Assembly (NCBI RefSeq): GCF_027105095.1 | Contig: NZ_CP114278.1 | Span: 3,012,501 to 3,076,500 of the forward strand | DNA: 64,000 bases | Direction of reading: 5' to 3' | Source: Brevundimonas vesicularis | GTDB taxonomy: Bacteria > Pseudomonadota > Alphaproteobacteria > Caulobacterales > Caulobacteraceae | Shown: in pieces, positions 18,710-27,245 of the stretch | Layout of the letters: each line of letters starts with the position of its first letter | How positions within the stretch are numbered: the stretch's first letter is position 1 | Notes under the pieces: generated by a model | What the model was told of the DNA's origin: nothing | The model's database searches: none | The model's input: only the letters and a program-made list of their open reading frames with translations | Program-made: the position numbers and the translations under genes

Positions 18710-19344
18710 GCGATCCTCCCCCGTGAAGCGAAGCGATACGGGGGAGGGGGACCGCGACGCCCTTGCGTCGTGGTGGAGGGGGCGACCTCAGACACGGTGC
18801 GTGGGTTCGCCCCCTCCACCGCTTCGCGGTCCCCCTTCCCCGCCATGCGGGTGAGGATCCGATGCTTCCTGAGTTGCGCATGGGTGATCGCGACGGCCAG
18901 GGCGTCGGCCGCATCCGCCTTCAAGTCGCCCGCGGTCGGCAGCAGCCGTTTGACCATGAAGGCGATCTGGCTCTTGTCCGCATGGCCTGCGCCCACAATC
19001 GCCTTCTTGATCAGGTTCGGCGAATATTCCGCCACCGTCAGACCCGCCTTGGCCGGCGCCAGCATCACCGCCGCCCGCGCATGACCCAGCTTCAGCGTCG
19101 AGGACGGGTTCACATTGACGAACACCTCTTCCACCGCCGCCTCCTCGCAACCGTGATCGGCGCAGATCGTCCCCAGCGCCTCGAACAGATGCAGCAGCCG
19201 CTCGCTGAACGGCGCGGTCTCGGGCGGGGCCACCACTCCGTGCGCCACCCACCTCAGGCGCGCGCCATCCGACACGACGACCCCCCAGCCGGTGCGTCGC
19301 AGACCGGGGTCCAGGCCGATGATTCTGACAGGTTCGTTCGCCAT
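18706..19344 (-). CDS. ruvC: Holliday junction resolvase RuvC with an element-derived C-terminal tail
   Basis: 212 residues. Catalytic-type segments: [16 protein letters not shown] (first Asp), [27 protein letters not shown], and [15 protein letters not shown] with the final acidic residues near 155. The core ends about residue 165. The remaining 40 or so residues ([16 protein letters not shown] and onwards) are encoded by a palindromic repeat element and are unlike the family. Family length is usually 160-180. Confidence 0.96.
   Translation of the reverse strand: MANEPVRIIGLDPGLRRTGWGVVVSDGARLRWVAHGVVAPPETAPFSERLLHLFEALGTICADHGCEEAAVEEVFVNVNPSSTLKLGHARAAVMLAPAKAGLTVAEYSPNLIKKAIVGAGHADKSQIAFMVKRLLPTAGDLKADAADALAVAITHAQLRKHRILTRMAGKGDREAVEGANPRTVSEVAPSTTTQGRRGPPPPYRFASRGRIA
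18739..18842. repeat. REP-like palindromic element forming the ruvC 3' end
   Basis: The left arm (18739-about 18785) and right arm (18808-18842) are inverted copies of a GGGGGAGGGGGACCGCG...GTGGAGGGGGCG type sequence, pairing over more than 30 bases, with a small extra hairpin in the left arm (GACGC...GCGTC). It is read in frame as the RuvC tail. A relative with the same motifs lies at 43811-43977. Confidence 0.8.
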
Positions 19345-19390
19345 CCGTTCCCCTCATGCCGCAAAGAGGGTTATCGGGCAATGAACGGTT

Positions 19391-20086
19391 TCAGTCGTCG
19401 CGCGGGTCCAGGCTGTAGGCGACGACGCCCGGTATGGCGCACAGCTGTTCCGCCAGCCGCTTCAGCTGGCTTTCTTCGGCGGCCTTCAATCGCCAGGTCC
19501 GTCGAATGGTATGTCCATCCAGCAGCTCAAATCGGTCGTGTCGCGCGCCCGCGTCGATGGCTTTCAGCGCCGCCTCGATCGCCGGCTCCGGAGACACCTC
19601 GCGCCGTTCCCAGCACACTTCGGCGTCCACCACCGTGCGCGCCGGCAAGCGCCCGCTGATCAGCTTCAGCCCGATCAGGATCAGGGCCGTAACCACCGTC
19701 GCCGCCGCGCCCAGTGCATAAAGGCCCGCCCCGAACAGAATGCCGATCGCCGAGGTGATCCACAGCGACGCCGCCGTGGTCAGCCCGTGGATCGAAAATC
19801 CGGTGCGGAAGATCACCCCTGCGCACAGGAACCCGATCCCCGTCAGCACGCCGTGCGCCATCCGCGTCGGGTCTGTGACGATGTTCTCGTCGGGCAGGGC
19901 GCGGAACGCCCAATCCGCCTGCGACATGGCCGCCAGCATCAGCAGGGCCGACGTCAGGCTGACCAGAATGTGCGTTCGCAGACCCGCCGCCCGGCCCCGC
20001 CATTCGCGCTCGAAGCCGATGACCCCGCCCGCGATCACCGCGCCGAGGATCGGCAGGACGGCGCCTTCCAGACTACCCAGATTCAT
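19391..20086 (-). CDS. MgtC/SapB-family membrane protein
   Basis: 231 residues. The MgtC N-terminal domain carries VIAGGVIGFEREWRGRAAGLRTHILVSLTSALLML and THG-like VLTGIGFLCAGVIFRTG, followed by LTTAASLWITSAIGILFGAGLY. A cytoplasmic ACT-like C-terminal domain follows (about 145-231). Family members affect Mg2+ homeostasis, membrane potential or virulence; the exact role here is unknown. Transcribed leftwards, 46 bases upstream of ruvC. Confidence 0.88.
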   Translation of the reverse strand: MNLGSLEGAVLPILGAVIAGGVIGFEREWRGRAAGLRTHILVSLTSALLMLAAMSQADWAFRALPDENIVTDPTRMAHGVLTGIGFLCAGVIFRTGFSIHGLTTAASLWITSAIGILFGAGLYALGAAATVVTALILIGLKLISGRLPARTVVDAEVCWERREVSPEPAIEAALKAIDAGARHDRFELLDGHTIRRTWRLKAAEESQLKRLAEQLCAIPGVVAYSLDPRDD

Positions 20087-20162
20087 CCGCGCTCAACGAC
20101 GGGCCGAGCGCGAATGTTCCTTGGACGGACGATGCTGCGACATCGTGGTCGAAGCGCCCGCC

Positions 20163-20681
20163 TCAGCCGTGCTTTTCGATATAGATCTCGGGGTCCTTGT
20201 TCACCGGCTTTACGCCGGTGATGTGCTCGGCCTCGAAGGCGGCGAACTTGACCGCCAGCCCATGGCGCGTCTCGACGTCGGCGTTCATGCGGAAGTCGGT
20301 CAGCCCCTGCCGCTCTTCCTCGCCCATGTGTTTGGAGTTGACGACGTTCGCCTCGCCCACGGCGTCGAACCAGGCCTTGGTCCCGACCTTGTGCTTTTCC
20401 ACCGCCTTGACCGCGTCGCGCAGCTTGTTGTGGTCCTCGATGGCGTCTTCAGTCTCGCCCTCGACCGTGCCGTCCTCGGCGTCATTGGCGCCCTCGCCCT
20501 GCTTCAGCAGCTCGGGATAGAAGAACCGCTCCTCAGCCTCGGCGTGCACATCCAGGAACGCCGACAACCGCGACCAGACGGCGCTCAGCGCATCTGTGTC
20601 CTTGGGGTCGATCTGTTCGATGATCGCAAACAGTCGACGCTGTTCGGCATGGTCGTCGAGGATCAGCTGGGTGATGTCCAT
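20163..20681 (-). CDS. hemerythrin-like (HHE) domain protein
   Basis: 172 residues, mostly helical. Possible di-iron ligands: LILDDHAEQRRLFAII, FLDVHAEAEERFFYPEL, AIEDHNKLRDAV and NSKHMGEEERQGL. This His/Glu series matches HHE cation-binding proteins that bind O2, NO or iron. An inverted repeat lies 12 bases upstream of the start codon (20693-20719), hinting at specific regulation. Confidence 0.88.
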   Translation of the reverse strand: MDITQLILDDHAEQRRLFAIIEQIDPKDTDALSAVWSRLSAFLDVHAEAEERFFYPELLKQGEGANDAEDGTVEGETEDAIEDHNKLRDAVKAVEKHKVGTKAWFDAVGEANVVNSKHMGEEERQGLTDFRMNADVETRHGLAVKFAAFEAEHITGVKPVNKDPEIYIEKHG

Positions 20682-20692
20682 AGGGGGCTCCA

Positions 20693-20719
20693 GGCGTAAC
20701 GGTGAAGCCTCGTTACGCC
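20693..20719. promoter_or_regulatory. perfect 9-bp inverted repeat upstream of the hemerythrin-like gene
   Basis: Arms GGCGTAACG (20693-20701) and CGTTACGCC (20711-20719) are separated by nine bases. The site is 12 bases from the ATG and downstream of hepT. There is no T-run, so an operator or 5'-UTR hairpin is more likely than a terminator. Confidence 0.5.
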
Positions 20720-20756
20720 CGGCGCACGACCCGGTTCCGTGCGAACGACTCGCGCC

Positions 20757-21131
20757 CTATTTCGGCTGATGTTCCCGCTGCGGCTCGTCGCCAAGAACCG
20801 CAGTTGCGGCGGCGATCAAATCGTTCAGCTCGCCGTGCACAATCGCCCAAACGCGGCTTTCCGCGACGTTCTGATAGACGTGCCGGAAGACGTTGCCGGA
20901 ATCCTCGATCTGCCGCCAACGGATGTTGGGATGGTCCGACTGTTGCGCGCCCCGAAGACGCCGCGCGGCTTCCGATACGATCTCAAGACACCGCGTGACC
21001 GCATAGAAGGTCTTGCGATCCGCCGCGAATTCGGCGGCGGTCAGGGTCTCGCAGAAGCTCTGCGCCAAAAGGCAGTTGTCCAGAATCGCACGCCAGGCCA
21101 GCCGCTCCTTGCGATCCGGCTCAGAAGGCAA
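20757..21131 (-). CDS. HepT-like protein (DUF86), putative toxin
   Basis: 124 residues, helical. The family pattern AILDNCLLAQSFCETLTAAEFAADRKTFYAVTRCLEIVSEAARRL is followed by IRWRQIEDSGNVFRHVYQNV. HepT RNases use an R-x4-H-x-Y motif. Here HVY is kept, but the position of the Arg is occupied by Gly (SGNVFRHVY), with an Arg directly before the His. The TTG start at 21129-21131 overlaps the mntA-like gene by 11 bases. Activity is therefore uncertain. Confidence 0.82.
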   Translation of the reverse strand: MPSEPDRKERLAWRAILDNCLLAQSFCETLTAAEFAADRKTFYAVTRCLEIVSEAARRLRGAQQSDHPNIRWRQIEDSGNVFRHVYQNVAESRVWAIVHGELNDLIAAATAVLGDEPQREHQPK

Positions 21132-21417
21132 AGATCGCCTCGCGCTCGGCCTCGCGTCGGACGGGTTCGATCAGCATCTCGCGATCTGACACATCTGCGC
21201 GCCCGGCGAACAAGTCGCCAATGAACTGGGTGATGCCGACATAGTCGTACAGGTTCACCTCAGCTGCCGGGTCGATCTCGACCATGATGTCCAGATCGCT
21301 GTCGGGCCGCGCCTCGCCCCGCGCGACCGATCCGAACAGGGCGGCATGCGTGACGCCCTGACGACGCAATTCCCCTTCGTGCTCGCGCAGGACGGCAATG
21401 ACGGCGGCGCTGTTCAT
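21121..21417 (-). CDS. MntA-like minimal nucleotidyltransferase antitoxin
   Basis: 98 residues. The nucleotidyltransferase motif GSVARGEARPDSDLDIMVEID (G-S-x10-D-x-D) is intact. The C-terminal segment DVSDREMLIEPVRREAEREAIFAF is typical of MntA partners of HepT. In characterised pairs MntA adds AMP to a Tyr of HepT and silences it. It is first in the operon and overlaps the HepT-like gene. Confidence 0.88.
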   Translation of the reverse strand: MNSAAVIAVLREHEGELRRQGVTHAALFGSVARGEARPDSDLDIMVEIDPAAEVNLYDYVGITQFIGDLFAGRADVSDREMLIEPVRREAEREAIFAF

Positions 21418-21463
21418 GCCGCCAGTCTAGCGCGAAGACCGCTCCGACGCGAGAGCGCCGAAA

Positions 21464-22237
21464 TCAGCCCGCGTATTTCGCCGCGTCCTCGTCGGAGATG
21501 TCCTCGTTGGAATAGACCGCCGACACATCGTCCTCGGCGTCCAGCGCGTCCAGCAGCTTGAACAGGGTGCCGACGGCCTCGCCGGTCACCGGCACTTCGG
21601 ACTGCGGCTTCCAGACGATGGCGGTGGACTTGGGATCGCCCAGCACCTTGGACATGGCCTCGGCGACGTCGTTCAGGTCCTCGAAGGCGGTCCAGATCGT
21701 GTGGCCCGGCGCGTCCTCATAGATGTCGGGCTTGACCAGGTCGCTCTCGACGTCCTGGGCTCCGGCTTCGATGGCGGCTTCCATCACGGCGTCTTCCGAA
21801 CCGGCCTCGGCGGCGTAGGTGATCTTGCCGACCTTGTCCCACATGAAGGCGACCGAGTTCATCTCGCTCAGCGCGCCGCCATTCTTCTTGAAGGCCGCGC
21901 CGATGTTGGACGCCGCGCGGTTGCGGTTGTCGGTCAAAGCTTCGACGATGATGCCCACGCCGCCCGGACCCCGGCCCTCGTAGCGGACCTCTTCCATCGT
22001 ATCGACGTCGCCGCCCGCGGCCTTGTTGATGGCGCGCTGGATCACGTCCTTGGGCAGGCTTTCGGCCTTGGCGTTGTTGACCGCCAGGCGCAGGCGCGGG
22101 TTCGCCGCCGGATCGGGCAGGCCCGACTTGGCCGCCACGGTGATGTCGCGCGACAGTTTGGAGAACAGCTTGGAGCGCTGCGCATCGGCGCGCCCCTTGC
22201 GGTGCATGATGTTCTTGAATTTCGAGTGGCCGGCCAT
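21464..22237 (-). CDS. yebC: YebC/PmpR-family translation or transcription factor
   Basis: 257 residues. Start [39 protein letters not shown] and inner motifs [46 protein letters not shown] and [18 protein letters not shown] define the family. These proteins act as regulators or help ribosomes at difficult sequences. In Caulobacter relatives yebC precedes ruvC, as here, though MgtC, hemerythrin-like and HepT/MntA genes are interposed. Confidence 0.96.
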   Translation of the reverse strand: MAGHSKFKNIMHRKGRADAQRSKLFSKLSRDITVAAKSGLPDPAANPRLRLAVNNAKAESLPKDVIQRAINKAAGGDVDTMEEVRYEGRGPGGVGIIVEALTDNRNRAASNIGAAFKKNGGALSEMNSVAFMWDKVGKITYAAEAGSEDAVMEAAIEAGAQDVESDLVKPDIYEDAPGHTIWTAFEDLNDVAEAMSKVLGDPKSTAIVWKPQSEVPVTGEAVGTLFKLLDALDAEDDVSAVYSNEDISDEDAAKYAG

Positions 22238-22385
22238 GGGATCGTCTTTGAGCGTTCTGAACCTGAGCCGCGCCTCCTAAACGAAGAGCGGCATCCTGTC
22301 ACGATACGCCGATCGGGGGTGGCAGGGGTGGAACCTGTACCGTTTGGGCGTATTGATCCGGGCAAGACAGACGGAGCGTAAAGTC

Positions 22386-22586
22386 ATGACCGCCGACGAC
22401 ACCATCTATGAAGCCGAGGGCTATATGGACGAGGACCTGCGCGAGGCCGACATCGTCGAGTGGTACGAAGCCCGCCCGGTCACCGTCTCCACCGCCGTGG
22501 CCACCGGCGCGATCGTCACTGCCTTCACTCTGGGCGCCCTGACCGCCGTCGGCGCCCTGTTCCTGATCGGCCGTCTGGACGACTAA
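22386..22586 (+). CDS. small single-pass membrane protein
   Basis: 66 residues. An acidic N-terminal half (DDTIYEAEGYMDEDLREADIVEWYEA) is followed by one membrane helix (VATGAIVTAFTLGALTAVGALFLIG) and a short tail. The ATG at 22386 is chosen because the acidic start reads well; the frame is open back to 22344. Function unknown. It faces arsB with a gap of four bases. Confidence 0.6.
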   Translation: MTADDTIYEAEGYMDEDLREADIVEWYEARPVTVSTAVATGAIVTAFTLGALTAVGALFLIGRLDD

Positions 22587-22590
22587 CGCC

Positions 22591-23886
22591 CTAGACGCTC
22601 AGGCGTAAGGCCAGGGCCGCCAGGGCGACGCCCAGGACCGGCAGGGTGAGCACCACGCCCATCTTGAAATAATAGCCCCAGCCGATCTTCACGCCCTTTC
22701 GCGCCAGGACGTGCAGCCACAGCAATGTGGCCAAGGAGCCGATGGGCGTCATCTTCGGCCCCAGGTCGCTGCCGATGACATTGGCGTAGATCATCGCCTC
22801 TTTCGCTGCGCCGGTCGCGCCCGAGGCGTCGATGGACAGGGCGCCGATCAGGACCGTCGGCATATTGTTGGCGATGGCCGACAGGAAGGCCGTCAGGAAC
22901 CCGGTTCCGAAGGCCGCGCCCCAGACCCCGCCCTGCGCGAATCCGTCCAGCAGGCCCGCGATCTGGCGTGTCAGACCGGCGTTGCCCAGCCCATAGACGA
23001 CCAGATACATCCCCAGTGAGAAGATCACGACCTGCCACGGCGCCTCGCGCAGCACCTTCGTCGTGCTGATGACCGCGCCGCGCCCCGCCACGACCAGCAG
23101 GATGACCGCCCCCGTCGCGGCGACGGCGGACACCGGCACCCCTCGCGGCTCCAGCACGAAGAAGCCGATCAGCAGAAACGCCAGGATGATCCAGCCCCAG
23201 AGGAAGGTCGCCCGGTCCTTGATCGCGCTGGACGGCGCTGCCAACCGCTCCACGTCATAGGCCTTGGGAATATCGCGCCCGAAGACCATGAGCAGAACTA
23301 TCAGCGTCGCCGCGATGCTCGCCAGGTTCACCGGCGCCATGACCGCCGCATAGCGGTCGAAGCCGATGTCGAAGAAGTCGGCCGAGACGATGTTGACCAG
23401 GTTGGACACCACCAGCGGCAGGCTGGCCGCATCCGCGATGAAGCCCGCCGCCATGACGAAGGCCAGCGTCGCCTTGGGGCCATAGCCGAGCGCCAGCAGC
23501 ATGGCGATGACGATGGGCGTCAGGATCAGCGCCGCCCCGTCGTTGGCGAAGATCGCCGACACCGCCGCGCCCAGCAGGACGAACAGGACGAACAGCCTGC
23601 GCCCATGGCCGCCGCCCCATCGCCCGACATGCAGCGCCGCCCATTCGAAGAAGCCGGCCTCGTCCAGCAACAGGCTGATGATGATGATCGCGACGAAGGT
23701 CGCCGTGGCGTTCCAGACGATGTCCCAGACCACGGGGATGTCGGCCAGGGTGACGACGCCCAACAACAGCGCCGCCGCCGCACCGCCCATCGCGCTCCAG
23801 CCGATCTGCAGGCCCTTCGGCTGCCAGATCACCAGGGTGATGGTGACCGCGAAGATCAGAAAGGCGACGATCATGGGCGGCTCCAT
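22591..23886 (-). CDS. arsB: arsenite/arsenical efflux permease ArsB
   Basis: 431 residues with about eleven membrane segments. ArsB/NhaD-type motifs: [67 protein letters not shown] and [13 protein letters not shown]...[23 protein letters not shown]. Exports As(III)/Sb(III) using the proton gradient. It is divergent from arsR-arsC-arsH, with a 69-base control region between. A second ATG four codons in is possible. Confidence 0.95.
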   Translation of the reverse strand: MEPPMIVAFLIFAVTITLVIWQPKGLQIGWSAMGGAAAALLLGVVTLADIPVVWDIVWNATATFVAIIIISLLLDEAGFFEWAALHVGRWGGGHGRRLFVLFVLLGAAVSAIFANDGAALILTPIVIAMLLALGYGPKATLAFVMAAGFIADAASLPLVVSNLVNIVSADFFDIGFDRYAAVMAPVNLASIAATLIVLLMVFGRDIPKAYDVERLAAPSSAIKDRATFLWGWIILAFLLIGFFVLEPRGVPVSAVAATGAVILLVVAGRGAVISTTKVLREAPWQVVIFSLGMYLVVYGLGNAGLTRQIAGLLDGFAQGGVWGAAFGTGFLTAFLSAIANNMPTVLIGALSIDASGATGAAKEAMIYANVIGSDLGPKMTPIGSLATLLWLHVLARKGVKIGWGYYFKMGVVLTLPVLGVALAALALRLSV

Positions 23887-23937
23887 CCCGGTCGACCGAC
23901 GACCGCAGCGCCCCCTCTAGCTTGCACGACATCATAT

Positions 23938-23953
23938 TTCCAGTATCTTGGAA
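23938..23953. promoter_or_regulatory. probable ArsR operator
   Basis: Inverted repeat TTCCA-N6-TGGAA ends two bases before the arsR ATG, in the short arsB-arsR divergent gap. The position suits repression of both directions, but the motif itself is not a proven ArsR site. Confidence 0.5.
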
Positions 23954-23955
23954 TA

Positions 23956-24291
23956 ATGGAATCTGAACCCGCCATTCTCGCGCTCGCCGCCCTGGCGCAA
24001 TCCACGCGACTGGACGCCTTCCGGCTGCTGGTCCGCCATGCGCCGGACGGCCTGCCGGCCGGGGAGATCGCCGACCGGCTCGCCGTTCCGACCAATACGA
24101 TGTCGGCGCATCTGGGCGTGCTGTCGCGCGCCGGACTGATCGCGTCCCAAAGGCGCAGCCGGTCGATCATCTACCGGGCCGATCTGGATCGACTGGGCGA
24201 GGTCGTGCTGTTCCTGCTCAAGGACTGCTGCCAGGGCCGCGCCGAGCTTTGCCAACCCCTGCTGGCCGAACTGGCCCCCTGCTGCGACTGA
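23956..24291 (+). CDS. arsR: ArsR-family arsenic-responsive repressor
   Basis: 111 residues, winged helix. Recognition region PTNTMSAHLGVLSRAGLIASQRRSRSIIYR. The As(III)-sensing cysteines are not in the classic ELCVCDL helix. Instead C91, C92 and C99 (DCCQGRAELC) and a terminal PCCD form a C-terminal cluster, resembling the Acidithiobacillus-type ArsR. It is the first gene of arsR-arsC-arsH. Confidence 0.94.
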   Translation: MESEPAILALAALAQSTRLDAFRLLVRHAPDGLPAGEIADRLAVPTNTMSAHLGVLSRAGLIASQRRSRSIIYRADLDRLGEVVLFLLKDCCQGRAELCQPLLAELAPCCD

Positions 24292-24296
24292 GGCCA

Positions 24297-24722
24297 ATGG
24301 ACGTCGTCATCTATCACAACCCCGCCTGCGGCACGTCGCGCAACACCCTGGCCCTGATCCGCCACGTCGGGATCGAGCCGCATGTGATCGAGTATCTGAA
24401 GACTCCGCCCAGCCGCGCGCTGGTGACCCAACTGGTCGAACGAATGGGCGGATCGGTGCGCGATATCCTGCGCGAAAAGGGCACGCCCTACGCCGACCTC
24501 GGCCTGGATGACACAAGCCTGTCGGACGACCAACTGCTGGACGCCATCGCGGCGCATCCGATCCTGATGAACCGTCCCATCGTCGTCTCGCCCCTAGGCG
24601 TGAAACTGTGCCGCCCGTCCGAGACGGTTCTGGACCTGCTGCCTCAAGAGGGACTGAAACCCTTCACCAAGGAAGACGGCGAGGTCGTCGTCGACGCCGA
24701 CGAAAGCCGCGTGATCGGATGA
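24297..24722 (+). CDS. arsC: arsenate reductase (glutaredoxin-type)
   Basis: 141 residues. The catalytic motif [12 protein letters not shown] (Cys11) and the Arg-containing segment [19 protein letters not shown] are as in the E. coli R773 ArsC type, which reduces As(V) with glutaredoxin and glutathione. It starts five bases after arsR and ends in an ATGA overlap with arsH. Confidence 0.96.
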   Translation: MDVVIYHNPACGTSRNTLALIRHVGIEPHVIEYLKTPPSRALVTQLVERMGGSVRDILREKGTPYADLGLDDTSLSDDQLLDAIAAHPILMNRPIVVSPLGVKLCRPSETVLDLLPQEGLKPFTKEDGEVVVDADESRVIG

Positions 24723-25462
24723 GCCGCCTTCGCGCCCTGCCTGATCCCGACCATCTGCCGGCGCTCGATCCGGCCTATCTTTCGGCGACGCCCGCACAGG
24801 GCCTGGGTCCGGGCGATCCCGCGCCGCGCATCCTGCTGCTCTACGGCTCCCTGCGCGAACGGTCCTTCTCGCGCCTGTGCGTCGAGGAGGCGGCGCGGCT
24901 GTTGCAGGTCATGGGGTGCGAGACGCGCATCTTCGATCCGTCCGACCTGCCCCTGACCGATCAGGTCGCCGGCGACGACCATCCGGCCGTCCACGCCCTG
25001 CGCGAGCACGCCATGTGGTCCGAAGGCATGGTCTGGTGCAGCCCGGAACGCCATGGCCAGATCTCGGCGATCATGAAGCTTCAGATCGACCACCTGCCGC
25101 TGAACATGGGCGGGATGCGACCGACGCAGGGGCGCACCCTGGCGGTGATGCAGGTCTCGGGCGGTTCCCAGAGCTTCAACGCCGTCAACACCCTGCGCCT
25201 GCTCGGCCGCTGGATGCGGATGATCACCATCCCCAACCAGTCCAGCGTCGCCAAGGCCTTCATGGAGTTCAACGACGCAGGCCGCATGAAGCCGTCGGCC
25301 TATTACGACCGCATCGTCGACGTCATGGAAGAGTTGGTGCGGTTCACAGTCCTGACCCGGCCCCATGCCGCGCAGCTCGTGGATCGCTACTCCGAGCGAA
25401 AGGCGCAAGGCACGCCGTTAGACCGGTCCAAGGACCTGTCCGCCATCGCCGTCAGGCCCTAG
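24719..25462 (+). CDS. arsH: ArsH NADPH-dependent FMN oxidoreductase
   Basis: 247 residues, flavodoxin-like. Motifs: [48 protein letters not shown] and [24 protein letters not shown]. ArsH oxidises trivalent organoarsenicals and is usual in proteobacterial ars operons. The ATG overlaps the arsC stop (ATGA). It is followed by the convergent thioesterase gene only four bases after its stop. Confidence 0.95.
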   Translation: MSRLRALPDPDHLPALDPAYLSATPAQGLGPGDPAPRILLLYGSLRERSFSRLCVEEAARLLQVMGCETRIFDPSDLPLTDQVAGDDHPAVHALREHAMWSEGMVWCSPERHGQISAIMKLQIDHLPLNMGGMRPTQGRTLAVMQVSGGSQSFNAVNTLRLLGRWMRMITIPNQSSVAKAFMEFNDAGRMKPSAYYDRIVDVMEELVRFTVLTRPHAAQLVDRYSERKAQGTPLDRSKDLSAIAVRP

Positions 25463-25465
25463 CCC

Positions 25466-25900
25466 CTACCCCGCGCGCAGGTTCTCCACCACGCTCCTCA
25501 GCCGGGCCGGCAGGGGCTTTGGCCGGCGCGTTTCGGCGTCGACATAGACGTGGACGAAATGGCCGATGGCGGCGGGGACGTCGACGCTGCGCTTAAAGAC
25601 CGCAAAGCCGTAGGTGACGCTAGATGTGCCGATCGCATCGACCTTGATCCCGACCTCGATCACATCGGGGAACTTCAGCGACGAGGTGTAGCGACAGCCC
25701 GAATCCACCACCAGGCCGATCGATTCCGTCAGCGCATTGGCGATCAGCAGATGGGCGTTCACCGCCGAGTCGACGAACTCGTAGAATTTGGCGTTGTTGA
25801 TATGACCATACTGGTCGTTGTCGGCCCAGCGGGTGGAGACCATGTGAAAGGCCTTGTAGGTCGCCCGTTGCGCCAGCGCGCCCTCGTCTCGTTTCGGCAT
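25466..25900 (-). CDS. 4-hydroxybenzoyl-CoA-type thioesterase
   Basis: 144 residues, hotdog fold. The motif STRWADNDQYGHINNAKFYEFVDSAVNAHL includes the Asp/Asn-rich catalytic region of 4HBT thioesterases, followed by GCRYTSSLKFPDVIEVGIKVDAIGTSSVTYGFAVF. Acyl-CoA substrate unknown. It is divergent from the alcohol dehydrogenase. Confidence 0.85.
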   Translation of the reverse strand: MPKRDEGALAQRATYKAFHMVSTRWADNDQYGHINNAKFYEFVDSAVNAHLLIANALTESIGLVVDSGCRYTSSLKFPDVIEVGIKVDAIGTSSVTYGFAVFKRSVDVPAAIGHFVHVYVDAETRRPKPLPARLRSVVENLRAG

Positions 25901-25997
25901 CGTCGTCTCCCTCGGCGACGCGAACCGTCGCTCTCGATACCGACGCTCTCGCTTGGACGACGTTAGGTCAAGCGCCTATCGGTAACAGTCTGATCAC

Positions 25998-26021
25998 GAA
26001 CGCGCTGGCCGCAGCGCGTTC
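25998..26021. promoter_or_regulatory. perfect 10-bp inverted repeat before the alcohol dehydrogenase gene
   Basis: Arms GAACGCGCTG (25998-26007) and CAGCGCGTTC (26012-26021) with a 4-base loop, 14 bases before the start codon and directly upstream of the purine-rich ribosome site AAAGGGAG. Either an operator or a translation-controlling hairpin. Confidence 0.5.
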
Positions 26022-26035
26022 CAAAGGGAGTTCCG

Positions 26036-27166
26036 ATGACCCTGACGACCCGCGCCGCCGTCCTGTCTGACATGGGCGCCGCCCGCCCCTACGCCGACAG
26101 CCGCCCCCTGTCGGTCCAGTCCGTCACGCTGGACCCGCCCGGCCCCGGCGAAGTGCTGGTCGCGATCAAGGCCGCGGGCCTGTGCCACTCGGACCTTTCC
26201 GTCATCAACGGCGACCGCCCCCGCCCCCTGCCCATGGCCCTGGGGCACGAGGCGGCGGGCGTGGTCGAGGCCCTGGGGGACGGCGTCACCGATCTGGCCA
26301 TCGGCGATCACGTCGTCATGGTCTTCATGCCGTCGTGCGGCCACTGCAACCCCTGCGCCGGCGGCCGTCCCGCCCTGTGCGAGCCCGGCGCCGCCGCCAA
26401 CGGCCGGGGCGAGCTGTTGTCCGGCGCCCGCCGCATTTTCCGCGAGGGCGAGCCGGTCAACCACCACCTCGGCTGCTCCGCCTTCGCCGAGCGGGCCGTC
26501 GTCTCGCGCCGCTCCCTGGTCAAGATCGATCCCGACCTGTCGTTCGAGGAGGCGGCCCTGTTCGGCTGCGCCGTCCTGACCGGCGTCGGCGCCGTGGTGA
26601 ACACCGCCGAGGTCAAGGCGGGCCAGAGCGTCATCGTCATCGGCCTGGGCGGCGTGGGCCTGGCCAGCGTGCTCGGCGCTCTCGCCAGCGGCGCCAGCCC
26701 CGTCGTCGCCGTCGACCTGTCCGAGGACAAGCTGGCCCTGGCCCGCACCCTGGGGCCTGTCCACACGGTCAACGCCGCTGACGCGGACGCCGTCGATCAG
26801 GTCCGCGCGCTGACGAACGGCGGCGCCGACTTCGCCTTCGAAATGGCCGGCGCGGTCCGGGCGCTGGAGGCGGCGTGGAAGATGACCCGGCGCGGCGGAA
26901 CCACCGTCACCGCCGGCCTGCCGCCGCCCGATGCGACGCTGGCCGTCAACGTCGTCTCCCTGGTCGGTGAGGAGCGCACGCTGAAGGGCTCCTACATCGG
27001 AACCTGCGTCCCCAGCCGCGACATCCCCCGCTACGTCGCCCTGTATCGCCAGAGTCGCCTGCCCGTCGATCGCCTAATGAGCGGCGTCATTCCCCTCGAC
27101 GACATCAACGCCGGCTTCGACCGCCTCCACGCCGGGGAGGTGGTGCGGCTGATCGTCAGACCCTGA
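26036..27166 (+). CDS. zinc-dependent alcohol dehydrogenase (class III-like MDR)
   Basis: 376 residues. Catalytic zinc ligands in GLCHSDLSV and GHEAAGVVE; structural zinc in CGHCNPCAGGRPALC; NAD fold GLGGVGLASVLGA with acidic VAVDLSEDKL after it. The length and the N-terminal TTRAAVLSDMGAARPYADSRPL are as in aryl/long-chain alcohol or formaldehyde dehydrogenase relatives. Substrate not determinable. An inverted repeat lies just upstream. Confidence 0.9.
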   Translation: MTLTTRAAVLSDMGAARPYADSRPLSVQSVTLDPPGPGEVLVAIKAAGLCHSDLSVINGDRPRPLPMALGHEAAGVVEALGDGVTDLAIGDHVVMVFMPSCGHCNPCAGGRPALCEPGAAANGRGELLSGARRIFREGEPVNHHLGCSAFAERAVVSRRSLVKIDPDLSFEEAALFGCAVLTGVGAVVNTAEVKAGQSVIVIGLGGVGLASVLGALASGASPVVAVDLSEDKLALARTLGPVHTVNAADADAVDQVRALTNGGADFAFEMAGAVRALEAAWKMTRRGGTTVTAGLPPPDATLAVNVVSLVGEERTLKGSYIGTCVPSRDIPRYVALYRQSRLPVDRLMSGVIPLDDINAGFDRLHAGEVVRLIVRP

Positions 27167-27245
27167 CGACACTGTAATCCCGCCGCCCGCTTTCGGCCGC
27201 AAATCCGCAGACCAATGTCCGCTCAAGCTTCAGCGGAGATCTCCC

